Shown here: positions 7,129-12,394 of the stretch, piece after piece
How positions within the stretch are numbered: the first letter of the stretch is position 1
How the letters are laid out: the number at the start of each line of letters is the position of its first letter
Source of the DNA: Anaerozeibacter quisquiliarum
GTDB taxonomy: Bacteria; Bacillota; Clostridia; Christensenellales; Aristaeellaceae
Direction: 5' to 3' (one strand)
NCBI GenBank assembly: GCA_051162045.1
Contig: JBISDI010000053.1
Length of the DNA stretch: 21,138 bases
The notes under the pieces: model-generated
Database searches by the model: none
What the model saw: only the letters and a program-made list of their open reading frames with translations
Told to the model about the DNA's origin: nothing
Translations under genes and position numbers: made by a program

Positions 7129-7433
7129 GGCTGGTCACCGCGCCACTGGCGGTAGGCCATCATAATCTCGCTGGTCCACCCAAACACTGATTGCACAGCG
7201 CCTAACACTTTGTCCAGACGATCAGCCCAAGCGCGGTAGGCGTCGCGTTGATGGCGGGCTTTGCGGATGTGATCGGTCAGCACCTCGACCTGCTTCGCCA
7301 ACTGATCCCGCTCCAACAATAGCGGAGGAATTGATTGACGTAGGTAGCCGATCTCTGCGCGCTGGGAATCGACCTGCGCTGCCAGCCATTCATTGTCCCG
7401 TTCAAGCCGCGCGATCTCGTCTGATTGGCTCAT
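7125..7433 (-). CDS. Coiled-coil phage protein, 102 aa
   Basis: Starts MSQSDEIARLERDNEWLAAQ and continues with heptad-like Leu/Ile spacing through about residue 65 (QLAKQVEVLTDHIRK), so the protein is largely coiled-coil; the C-terminal third has FGWTSEIMMAYRQW. It could be a small oligomeric scaffold or regulator. The start is fixed by an ATGA overlap at 7430-7433; the frame further up to 7571 is the shadow of the neighbour. Function unknown. Confidence 0.65.
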   Translation of the reverse strand: MSQSDEIARLERDNEWLAAQVDSQRAEIGYLRQSIPPLLLERDQLAKQVEVLTDHIRKARHQRDAYRAWADRLDKVLGAVQSVFGWTSEIMMAYRQWRGDQP

Positions 7434-7651
7434 TGGGGCACCTCCGTTATAAAATCTAGTTGTACCTGTCTGCTGTCCCGTCCAAACGGGATTTTGCTCT
7501 TGCACCCCGCGTCCGGAATGTAGAGTGGGTATGCGTTGTGCATGCCGTTCCTGCCCATGTCCTTGAGGCATACGCCATGTACTTGGAAGCCGTCATACTC
7601 CCTGGGCTTGCTGAACATTTCGGCGTACCGGCAGTTGTAGCAGCCGTTCAC
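7430..7651 (-). CDS. Four-Cys small phage protein, 73 aa, GTG start
   Basis: Starts at GTG 7651 with GAAGGAGG six bases upstream and a GTGA overlap with the preceding gene. The product has CYNCRY (Cys4, Cys7), HGVCLKD (Cys28) and YPLYIPDAGCKSK (Cys50), a spacing that fits one zinc site. CYNC-DGF-VYGVC-YPLYIP-CK is seen in a small conserved phage protein of unknown function. The frame upstream to 7783 is inside the neighbouring gene and lacks a ribosome site. Confidence 0.7.
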   Translation of the reverse strand: MNGCYNCRYAEMFSKPREYDGFQVHGVCLKDMGRNGMHNAYPLYIPDAGCKSKIPFGRDSRQVQLDFITEVPQ

Positions 7652-8082
7652 TGCTGCCCTCCTTCCAGCGCGGCGCGGGCTTCCATGAAGCCCAGATCGG
7701 CCATCTCGAATCTGACCTTGAGCGAATCGTCGTCGGTCATCCGTCTGCAACTGTCGCAGTTGTTCCTGCTGCACCATTCGCATGGATTGGCATCCTCTGA
7801 ATCTCCGTCAAACTCATACCGCTCAATGAGGGAGCAAATCAGCTTGTCGGAATCTGCGACACCCGCCCGCAACCGCTCGTTCTTAGCGCGGAGGGAGGCG
7901 ATCTCGTCTTTCAGCGCGGCAACCTCATCCGGCATCAAGCCGGTGTCCTCGTAGGCGGCGAGGTGCTTAATCGCCTTATCGATCCACGGATTGGTATCGG
8001 GCGACAGGGCCATGTATCTCACCGCCACGCCATTGGCCAGGCCAACCTGGGCGCCGTACCACGTTGTCAACCTATCATCCAT
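7648..8082 (-). CDS. LAAYEDTGL-family phage protein with C4 cluster, 144 aa
   Basis: The N-terminal part ends in HLAAYEDTGLMPDEVAAL (about 40-57), a signature of small proteins in phages and conjugative elements of Clostridia. A coiled-coil follows (DEIASLRAKNERL), then CEWCSRNNCDSC with Cys101, Cys104, Cys109 and Cys112, a likely zinc-binding knuckle, and a C-terminal helix. The ATG at 8082 follows GAAAGGAG and overlaps the upstream stop by eight bases. The role of the LAAYEDTGL family is not known. The frame to 8232 is a shadow of the neighbour. Confidence 0.72.
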   Translation of the reverse strand: MDDRLTTWYGAQVGLANGVAVRYMALSPDTNPWIDKAIKHLAAYEDTGLMPDEVAALKDEIASLRAKNERLRAGVADSDKLICSLIERYEFDGDSEDANPCEWCSRNNCDSCRRMTDDDSLKVRFEMADLGFMEARAALEGGQQ

Positions 8083-8287
8083 CCTCCCGCTCCTTTCCCG
8101 CCTCCAGCGCGGCCACACACGCCTTGAGGCAGTCGTAGCACTTCTGGTGTCCATCAAGGCTGACATTGCCGAACAGCATACACTCCTGCGTCCCGACGGC
8201 ATGCGTATAATGCCATTCACACCCTGCGTCATTGCTGCCGTGACAGGTTTCCCCGCTCGGTACGTTCACGTTTACTGTGATTCTCAC
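8075..8287 (-). CDS. Six-Cys small phage protein, 70 aa, GTG start
   Basis: Starts at GTG 8287 with AAGGAGG seven bases upstream. After a beta-strand-like beginning (MRITVNVNVP) it has Cys15, Cys23, Cys36, Cys50, Cys53 and Cys57, including KCYDCLKAC, so it may hold one or two metals. The frame runs on to 8434, but that part opposes the plus-strand gene and lacks a ribosome site. It is the first gene of the operon after the plus-strand interruption. Function unknown. Confidence 0.68.
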   Translation of the reverse strand: MRITVNVNVPSGETCHGSNDAGCEWHYTHAVGTQECMLFGNVSLDGHQKCYDCLKACVAALEAGKEREDG

Positions 8288-8299
8288 GGTGTCGCCTCC

Positions 8300-8329
8300 T
8301 TGTGTTATGTGCGTGTTGCGTGTTATAAT
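8300..8329 (+). promoter_or_regulatory. Promoter for the plus-strand gene at 8373
   Basis: TTGTGT (8300-8305), 18-bp spacer, perfect TATAAT (8324-8329) with an extended TGT before it. It faces against the early operon and reads into the small plus-strand gene. The 10-mer GTGTTATAAT is identical to the repressor promoter at 11311-11320. Confidence 0.6.
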
Positions 8330-8372
8330 CTCACGGGGGCTGCTTAGGACCAAAGAGAAAGGTTGTGAGCTT

Positions 8373-8561
8373 ACGACTAACAGAGAAATTGCGTTCCAGA
8401 TAACCTTGAAGATGATTGATAGCGGCAGGCTCACTTGGGGCCGATCAACATCAGATCCAGAATCTCAGACCCAGATTAACGGAATTAATGCAACTCTGAT
8501 CACCGACTTCTTCAACGCAGTGCTACGGGATCTTCCTTCGCAAGAAGAACCAAAGTCTTAG
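8373..8561 (+). CDS. Small plus-strand phage gene, about 62 aa, start unclear
   Basis: The open frame reads NREIAFQITLKMIDSG, then a polar stretch, then ITDFFNAVLRDLP, a plausible small helical protein resembling short conserved Clostridia phage proteins. The promoter at 8300-8329 drives it. No ATG lies where one is expected: the codon before TNREIAF is ACG (8373-8375), ten bases after AGAAAGG. Alternatives in frame are TTG 8406 and ATG 8412, both without a ribosome site. It may start at ACG, or the original ATG may have mutated. Its last 50 bases overlap the minus-strand gene at 8512-8691 tail to tail. It is the only plus-strand gene inside the early operon. Function unknown. Confidence 0.5.
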   Translation, partial: TTNREIAFQITLKMIDSGRLTWGRSTSDPESQTQINGINATLITDFFNAVLRDLPSQEEPKS

Positions 8562-8691
8562 CGATCTCGCACATCGCCATTGACTTATCGATTTCAAGAC
8601 TGATCGAGCAGCCCCCCATCGAACTCTCAAGCAACTCTAATTGGCTAAGCAGAACCGCCTCAATCCGCTCATACGGTGTAGCTTCTTTCAT
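8512..8691 (-). CDS. Small helical phage protein, 59 aa
   Basis: Starts MKEATPYERIEAVLLSQLEL at an ATG with GGAGG upstream, four bases or so after the preceding gene's stop at 8695. The protein looks entirely helical; SISLEIDKSMAMCEIAKTLVLLAKE forms a second helix. Its 3' end is antisense to the last 50 bases of the plus-strand gene. I recognise no family, but the ribosome site, operon spacing and composition support a real gene. Confidence 0.7.
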   Translation of the reverse strand: MKEATPYERIEAVLLSQLELLESSMGGCSISLEIDKSMAMCEIAKTLVLLAKEDPVALR

Positions 8692-8694
8692 TGT

Positions 8695-8907
8695 CTAATC
8701 CTCCCTCTCCAGCCCACACCGGGCTGCCATGTCATTCAGATACCGCACCGCCTCACCCGCGTTGGTCGGCCCAGCCAGCGCGATGATGTGTCTGTCCGCA
8801 TACGTCCCGCCGATGGGCACCATGGCAATGCAGTAGCGCGTCGGGTCGGCCCGGTCGTGGGCGGCCATGTATCGGTGGGTCGCGTCGCGGTAGATCGGGG
8901 TGGTCAT
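8695..8907 (-). CDS. Hypothetical phage protein, 70 aa
   Basis: Starts MTTPIYRDATHRYMAAHDR and contains CIAMVPIGGTYADRHIIALAGP, then a helix with EAVRYLNDMAARC. It looks like a small mixed alpha/beta fold. The ATG at 8907 follows AGGAGG with seven bases spacing; the frame to 8952 continues into the neighbour's end without a better site. Function unknown. Confidence 0.65.
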   Translation of the reverse strand: MTTPIYRDATHRYMAAHDRADPTRYCIAMVPIGGTYADRHIIALAGPTNAGEAVRYLNDMAARCGLERED

Positions 8908-8921
8908 GGGGTAGCCTCCTA

Positions 8922-9887
8922 TCATTCGCATAGCCCGTATGCCGACATGCAAGATAACGGTTCGTCCGTCATGTGCAACACATCTAACTGCCTACCGCCT
9001 CGGCCAGTCTTCGACCATTCCACCACCGCGTCGATATGGGATCGTCCATCGCCTTCCCCCGGTGTCTTGTCGGCGGAGAAGAAGGTCGCGCCATCCCGCC
9101 GCTTTGAACATGCCGAGACCATGGTTTCCCAATGCCGGATTCGGTCTATTCCCCCCGGAAACCGCTTTGAAATCTCCCGGATTTCCTCTTTCCGCGCGTT
9201 CAGGCACGGCATGCACCCAACGCGCGCACAGCCCATGCGGTAAAGTGGATTTGGCTCGACGCCGTGGCGCTTCAACAGTTCGAAGCATTGCAGCTTGTTC
9301 CAATCAACCAGTGGGCGATAGATGGTGTTTCCCATCGGACCGGTTTCCCACTCCAGCGCATCCGCGCGCGCCGTGCTTTCGTCTCGGCGCACGCCAACCC
9401 ATGAAACTACATCCCGCGCGATTCCGCCCGACCCAATGGCTTCGCTGATCGCTGGCGCTATCGCCTGATGGTTCAGCACTTCCATTTTCAGTTCTTGGGT
9501 GCAGAAGCGGGCTTTAGTTGACGGAAATCGCCCCTTCGTCATGCACATGTCGAGAAATGGGTTTCCTGTGGGATGAAGGGATTCCAGCACCCGTTCTACG
9601 TCCGCGCGCGTCCACCCGCGCTTGTAGTCGCCTGATTCGATCATCGCTTCAAGCCCCATGCGCCGAACCATCATCCGCTGCCGGTAGTCCGCCCGGATCA
9701 CCCGCACTTCCGGCCCGCCCGTTTTGGCCGCGAGCGAACGCACATAATCCAGGGTGATTTCGTGCTCGTTGCCCGTGTCGGCAAAGACCGCCCGGAACGG
9801 ATCACCGCGTTCCATCGCCAGCAAATAGCATGCGGTGCTATCCACGCCACCGGAAACGTTCACGATGATGATCTTTGGGGTGGTCAT
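8922..9887 (-). CDS. PP-loop ATPase, PAPS reductase/DndC-like
   Basis: A 321-residue enzyme of the phosphoadenosine phosphosulfate reductase-like PP-loop family. Motifs: PP-loop SGGVDST (12-18), FADTGNEH (35-42) typical of CysH-type nucleotide binding, Cys129 in RFCTQELK, WVGVRRDES (163-171), YRPLVDW (190-196), and Cys220-x4-Cys225-x2-Cys228 in MGCARVGCMPC. The family adenylates or reduces sulfur carriers; DndC and phage homologues act in DNA or nucleotide thio-modification and carry a 4Fe-4S cluster on four cysteines like these. The substrate here is unknown: no DndA, B, D or E is in the window. The ATG at 9887 follows GGAGGTGA and overlaps the upstream stop by ATGA. Confidence 0.85.
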   Translation of the reverse strand: MTTPKIIIVNVSGGVDSTACYLLAMERGDPFRAVFADTGNEHEITLDYVRSLAAKTGGPEVRVIRADYRQRMMVRRMGLEAMIESGDYKRGWTRADVERVLESLHPTGNPFLDMCMTKGRFPSTKARFCTQELKMEVLNHQAIAPAISEAIGSGGIARDVVSWVGVRRDESTARADALEWETGPMGNTIYRPLVDWNKLQCFELLKRHGVEPNPLYRMGCARVGCMPCLNARKEEIREISKRFPGGIDRIRHWETMVSACSKRRDGATFFSADKTPGEGDGRSHIDAVVEWSKTGRGGRQLDVLHMTDEPLSCMSAYGLCE

Positions 9888-10114
9888 GGGGCTGTCACCT
9901 CCAACGCCTTAAGCGCATCCGGCTCGCTGCGCCTGCGCACACATACCCCATTGGCGCAGCAGGCATGCCACACGACGCCGGTCTTGGTGTAGTGCATGTA
10001 CGCCTCGCCGCCATGATGTTTCAGTACTCGTGCGACTGGCTTATCGCACTTGGGGCAGTGCAGTGCATATCCGGTGCCCGCCGTCTGCATCCCGCCCTTG
10101 CTGTTGTTACGCAT
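9884..10114 (-). CDS. Small Cys-rich phage protein, 76 aa
   Basis: Contains HCPKCDKPV (Cys20, Cys23) and WHACCANGVCVRRR (Cys52, Cys53, Cys58), a plausible zinc-ribbon. It overlaps the PP-loop gene by ATGA and the upstream gene by eight bases. The start could be GTG 10123 or ATG 10090; ATG 10114 was chosen as the first ATG near the upstream stop with GGTGA before it. Function unknown. Confidence 0.6.
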   Translation of the reverse strand: MRNNSKGGMQTAGTGYALHCPKCDKPVARVLKHHGGEAYMHYTKTGVVWHACCANGVCVRRRSEPDALKALEVTAP

Positions 10115-10331
10115 CGGGGTCACCGTCTCTCGCGGCAGCCGCAGCCGCCAGCCACGCCCGATCCTCGTCCTCCTGTGCCGCCTCCTCGGCGTCTATCCGG
10201 GCGAGGTAGCCGAGCGGCCCGGCGATAACCATGCCCACGAGGATCCAGCGCAGATGGTCGAACTCCGGCGATGTCCAGTGCTGCCATATCGCGTGGATGA
10301 TGGATAGGACGGATTCAAGGGCCTGTTCCAA
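10107..10331 (-). CDS. Small membrane protein, 74 aa, TTG start
   Basis: Has an amphipathic N-terminal helix (ALESVLSIIHAIW), one transmembrane helix at about residues 29-46 (RWILVGMVIAGPLGYLA) and an acidic, Ala-rich cytoplasmic tail ending RDGDPDA. The TTG at 10331 is chosen because GGAGG (10340-10344) is eight bases upstream; the GTG at 10340 overlaps the ribosome site itself and cannot use it. No family recognised. Confidence 0.6.
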   Translation of the reverse strand: MEQALESVLSIIHAIWQHWTSPEFDHLRWILVGMVIAGPLGYLARIDAEEAAQEDEDRAWLAAAAAARDGDPDA

Positions 10332-10345
10332 GTGGATCACCTCCG

Positions 10346-10600
10346 TTATACCCGGAACGTGCAGCTAGGATACCGTTTGCGCGTTCGGGCTTCAAAGTCG
10401 TTCGCCTTCGGCGTGCAGATGTACCGGGCCAGCGAGTATACGTCCACGCGGGTACCCTCGCACGCGGCGTCCAGTCGTCCGTCTGCGAGCATGTTGGCGA
10501 TGGTGGTCGGGCTGCGGTTGATGATTCGCCCCGCCATCGCACGGGTCACCGCCTCCCCGTAGGCTTCGATCATCAGGCGTGCTCGTTCGTTGGTTTCCAT
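10346..10600 (-). CDS. Small helix-turn-helix-like DNA-binding protein, 84 aa
   Basis: After a helix starting METNERARLMIEAY, the segment AMAGRIINRSPTTIANMLADGRLDAACEGTRVDVYSLARYI looks like an excisionase/MerR-type helix-turn-helix followed by a wing and helix: recognition helix in SPTTIANMLADG, then a strand pair and SLARYI. It may be an excisionase or transcriptional regulator. It sits near the switch, as such genes often do. The ATG at 10600 has GGAGG 12 bases upstream, a slightly long spacing. Family inference only. Confidence 0.6.
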   Translation of the reverse strand: METNERARLMIEAYGEAVTRAMAGRIINRSPTTIANMLADGRLDAACEGTRVDVYSLARYICTPKANDFEARTRKRYPSCTFRV

Positions 10601-10625
10601 TCGGGGCTAATCCTCCTTTACGCGG

Positions 10626-10849
10626 TCAATCGTCTCGATCGGCTATCACAATGTCGTACCGGGGCCGCTCGAGCAGTTCCACACGGGGCAGCGCAGCGTC
10701 GAGGATGGCACCGACCACTTGGCCGAGCGCGCATACCCGCCGCGCCTTGCCAGTTCACACAATGCGCGATGATGCCTTGCGTTGATCCTCACCACCTCTG
10801 GCGGTTCGTCGCTTATACGTTGGGATGGGAAGTTGATTGGCTGGCGCAT
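10626..10849 (-). pseudogene. Frameshifted small phage protein
   Basis: The gene starts at ATG 10849 with GGGAGG upstream and reads MRQPINFPSQRISDEPPEVV then RINARHHRALCELARRGG. Near 10730-10745 a one-base frame change is needed to continue in the neighbouring frame: VCALGQVVGAILDAALPRV then ELLERPRYDIVIADRDD, ending with TGA at 10626-10628. The two halves together make about 74 residues, resembling small phage proteins with a helical DNA-binding-like end (ARxTG...VVxxIL). The repaired gene ends 26 bases before the next start, fitting operon spacing. Without the shift the first frame reads through to 10646 as an implausible peptide. Could be a real mutation, a sequencing error in a GC run, or programmed frameshifting. 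Confidence 0.6.
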
Positions 10850-10875
10850 TGGTTACCTCCCGTTCGTCGGTCAAG

Positions 10876-11136
10876 TCAGGCGGTTTGGTCGGATGATGCA
10901 TTGCGTCCGTAACGATTGCGCTGCGCAATTCCATCCGCAAAAAAATATGCGCCATACTCCGAGTCGGGTATCTCCAGATGTTTGGCGATACAGTTGGCCT
11001 CATCCAGGTTCATGGGACGCGCATTGTTGATTTTCAGAGACAACGTAGATTGGTGGCAGTCAATTGCTTTTGCCAGTTTTTTTTGTGTCATTCCCAGCTC
11101 AACCATACGCCCCAACAACTTGTTTGTGTTAACCAT
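10876..11136 (-). CDS. Cro-like HTH regulator, first gene of early operon
   Basis: An 86-residue protein with an HTH_3 (Cro/CI) domain: NTNKLLGRMVELGMTQKKLAKAI then the recognition helix HQSTLSLKINNARPM, and EANCIAKHLEIPDSEYGAYFF. The fold fills the protein, as in Cro. It would bind the palindromic operators between it and the divergent repressor gene. The ATG at 11136 has GGGGGTGA eight bases upstream; upstream frame extension lies over the promoter. Its 3' end also contains an operator copy (10916-10928). Confidence 0.85.
   Translation of the reverse strand: MVNTNKLLGRMVELGMTQKKLAKAIDCHQSTLSLKINNARPMNLDEANCIAKHLEIPDSEYGAYFFADGIAQRNRYGRNASSDQTA
10916..10928. promoter_or_regulatory. Operator O5, perfect palindrome within cro-like gene
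   Basis: TTGCGCTGCGCAA, identical to the copy at 11165-11177, encoding IAQRN of the Cro-like protein on the minus strand. Being about 240 bp from the other copies, it may allow looping between operators. Confidence 0.6.
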
Positions 11137-11164
11137 AGATTTTCTCACCCCCTTCGTTGATAAG

Positions 11165-11177
11165 TTGCGCTGCGCAA
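11165..11177. promoter_or_regulatory. Operator O1, perfect palindrome
   Basis: TTGCGCTGCGCAA, just downstream of the minus-strand -10 box, at about +5 to +17 of the early transcript, where a bound repressor would block the early promoter. Confidence 0.75.
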
Positions 11178-11188
11178 TCTTTGCTGCT

Positions 11189-11217
11189 ATAATACCACCC
11201 GCTTCGACGCTTGTCAA
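11189..11217 (-). promoter_or_regulatory. Early promoter (minus strand)
   Basis: On the minus strand TTGACA (11217-11212), 17-bp spacer, TATTAT (11194-11189). A near-consensus promoter for the Cro-like gene and the whole early operon, flanked by operators on both sides. Confidence 0.85.
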
Positions 11218-11230
11218 TAGCGCTGCGCAA
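11218..11230. promoter_or_regulatory. Operator O2, one mismatch
   Basis: TAGCGCTGCGCAA, directly upstream of the early -35 box. Confidence 0.65.
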
Positions 11231-11259
11231 TTATTTCATCTCATTTCAGGTACATAATC

Positions 11260-11272
11260 GGGCGCTGCGCAA
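11260..11272. promoter_or_regulatory. Operator O3, two mismatches
   Basis: GGGCGCTGCGCAA, between the two divergent promoters; right half is consensus. Confidence 0.55.
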
Positions 11273-11291
11273 TATTTAACAATTTAGCATA

Positions 11292-11320
11292 TTGCACACC
11301 GCAATTTGTTGTGTTATAAT
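11292..11320 (+). promoter_or_regulatory. Repressor promoter with overlapping operator O4
   Basis: TTGCAC (11292-11297), 17-bp spacer, TATAAT (11315-11320) with extended TGT. The -35 and start of the spacer lie in a diverged operator TTGCACACCGCAA (11292-11304), which would let the repressor or Cro-like protein control this promoter directly. Confidence 0.75.
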
Positions 11321-11343
11321 TTGAGTAAAATGAGGTGGAAGCG

Positions 11344-11817
11344 ATGACGGACAATCAAAGGATTGGCGAGCGAATCAAGTCCGCGCGGATCGCTGCGAAA
11401 AAGACGCAGGGCGATGTTGCTGTCGCTGTCGGAGTAGCGACTTCAACAATACTACGATACGAGGCCGGTGATTTTGACAAGATAAAGATACCGGTCATAC
11501 AATCAATCGCTCGGGCACTGGGCGTCAGCCCGGATTGGCTAGCTTTAAAGTGCGATGACATGCATGGCCCAATTTCAACAACTACCCGCGCATGGGGTAC
11601 CCCACTACTCGATGCCTACGAGCATGCATCGATAGATACTCAACGCGCAGCGTGCGCTGTGCTACGGATTCCGCGCGTCGTTCCGAACAGCATGGCCGTA
11701 CGCGACCTCGCCGCCAATGCCGACGGTTTGACACGAGATGAAGCAAAGGAGGAGATCAGCGACGCACTGGACGCCATTCGCGCCCTACATAAAAAAAAGC
11801 CCACCAAGAAGGAGTAA
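11344..11817 (+). CDS. CI/ImmR-like repressor
   Basis: A 157-residue protein. An HTH_3 domain spans about residues 4-65: RIGERIKSARIAAKKTQGDVA, recognition helix VATSTILRYEAGD, then IQSIARALGVSPDWLA. The rest is a helical, charged region without any LexA/S24 peptidase motif, so RecA-driven self-cleavage is not expected. It probably holds the prophage silent by binding the TTGCGCTGCGCAA operators. It is followed at six bases by an ImmA/IrrE-type protease gene, the ImmR-ImmA arrangement known from ICEBs1 and many Bacillota phages. The ATG at 11344 follows GAGGTG; GTG 11335 is part of that site. Confidence 0.88.
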   Translation: MTDNQRIGERIKSARIAAKKTQGDVAVAVGVATSTILRYEAGDFDKIKIPVIQSIARALGVSPDWLALKCDDMHGPISTTTRAWGTPLLDAYEHASIDTQRAACAVLRIPRVVPNSMAVRDLAANADGLTRDEAKEEISDALDAIRALHKKKPTKKE

Positions 11818-11823
11818 CACGCC

Positions 11824-12297
11824 ATGGATGACGTTGAGCGCCTTGACCAGAAACTGACTGACGAGGGTGTGCTGGTGGACTACAACGTTTTGCACGGAAA
11901 GCGTCTACGCGGCTTGTACGCCGCAGGCGACTTCCCGCCGACCATCCTTGTGAATGGCGGCATGACCCTACGCGCGCGTCGTTGTATCCTCGCCGAAGAA
12001 GCCGGGCACCATTATCGTTCCTGCGGTCACGCACTGGATGAACGCGATACAAATCAGCGCAAGAACGAACTCGCCGGGCGCGATTGGGCCTATGCCGAAC
12101 TGGTGCCGCTGTCTCGCCTTGTGGAGTCGTGGCAGTGCGGCAACACCACCATCTATGATTTGGCTGATGATCTCGATGTGACCGAAGACTTCCTGCGATC
12201 GGCGATCGAATACCACCACCGAAAGCATGGTGTGTTGGCGACCTGGGAGGATTGGATAATTCAGTTTGATCCGCATTTTGATATTTATCGAGAATGA
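11824..12297 (+). CDS. ImmA/IrrE-family metalloprotease (anti-repressor)
   Basis: A 157-residue protein of the ImmA/IrrE family (zincin). The metal motif region reads LAEEAGHHYRS (57-67): the usual HExxH becomes EEAGH with an additional His63, a variant common in phage members. In ICEBs1 the homologue cleaves the ImmR repressor to induce the element, and that role is inferred here from the gene order. The N-terminal part has RGLYAAGDFPPTILVNGGM, typical of the family's beta-strand before the zinc helix. The C-terminus contains a helical segment ending FDIYRE. The ATG at 11824 has AAGGAG upstream and the gene is probably cotranscribed with the repressor. Confidence 0.85.
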   Translation: MDDVERLDQKLTDEGVLVDYNVLHGKRLRGLYAAGDFPPTILVNGGMTLRARRCILAEEAGHHYRSCGHALDERDTNQRKNELAGRDWAYAELVPLSRLVESWQCGNTTIYDLADDLDVTEDFLRSAIEYHHRKHGVLATWEDWIIQFDPHFDIYRE

Positions 12298-12303
12298 TCT
12301 AGC

Positions 12304-12372
12304 GGCCAATTTTACCAGCTTGTGCCCTGGAATAAATTGGCCTATAATGTAATATGGCGTTACGCCAATATT
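12304..12372 (+). promoter_or_regulatory. Cargo-gene promoter with two inverted repeats
   Basis: TTGTGC (12320-12325), 17-bp spacer, TATAAT (12343-12348). A 9-bp perfect inverted repeat GGCCAATTT (12304-12312)/AAATTGGCC (12334-12342) brackets the -35, ending at the -10. A second imperfect palindrome, AATATGGCG-TTA-CGCCAATATT (12351-12372), covers the transcription start. Both could be operators, distinct from the TTGCG sites; the first could also partly terminate transcription from the protease gene. Confidence 0.6.
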
Positions 12373-12394
12373 ATACAAGTGGGAGGGTCATCAC

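Noticed and set aside
11137..11343. CRISPR-like repeat array
   Set aside because: The repeated 13-mer is palindromic, unevenly spaced and sits on promoters, so it is an operator set; no CRISPR array or cas gene is seen.
11330..11347. Five-codon leader frame before the repressor
   Set aside because: ATG 11330 to TGA 11347 overlaps the repressor start, but it has no ribosome site and is likely coincidence.
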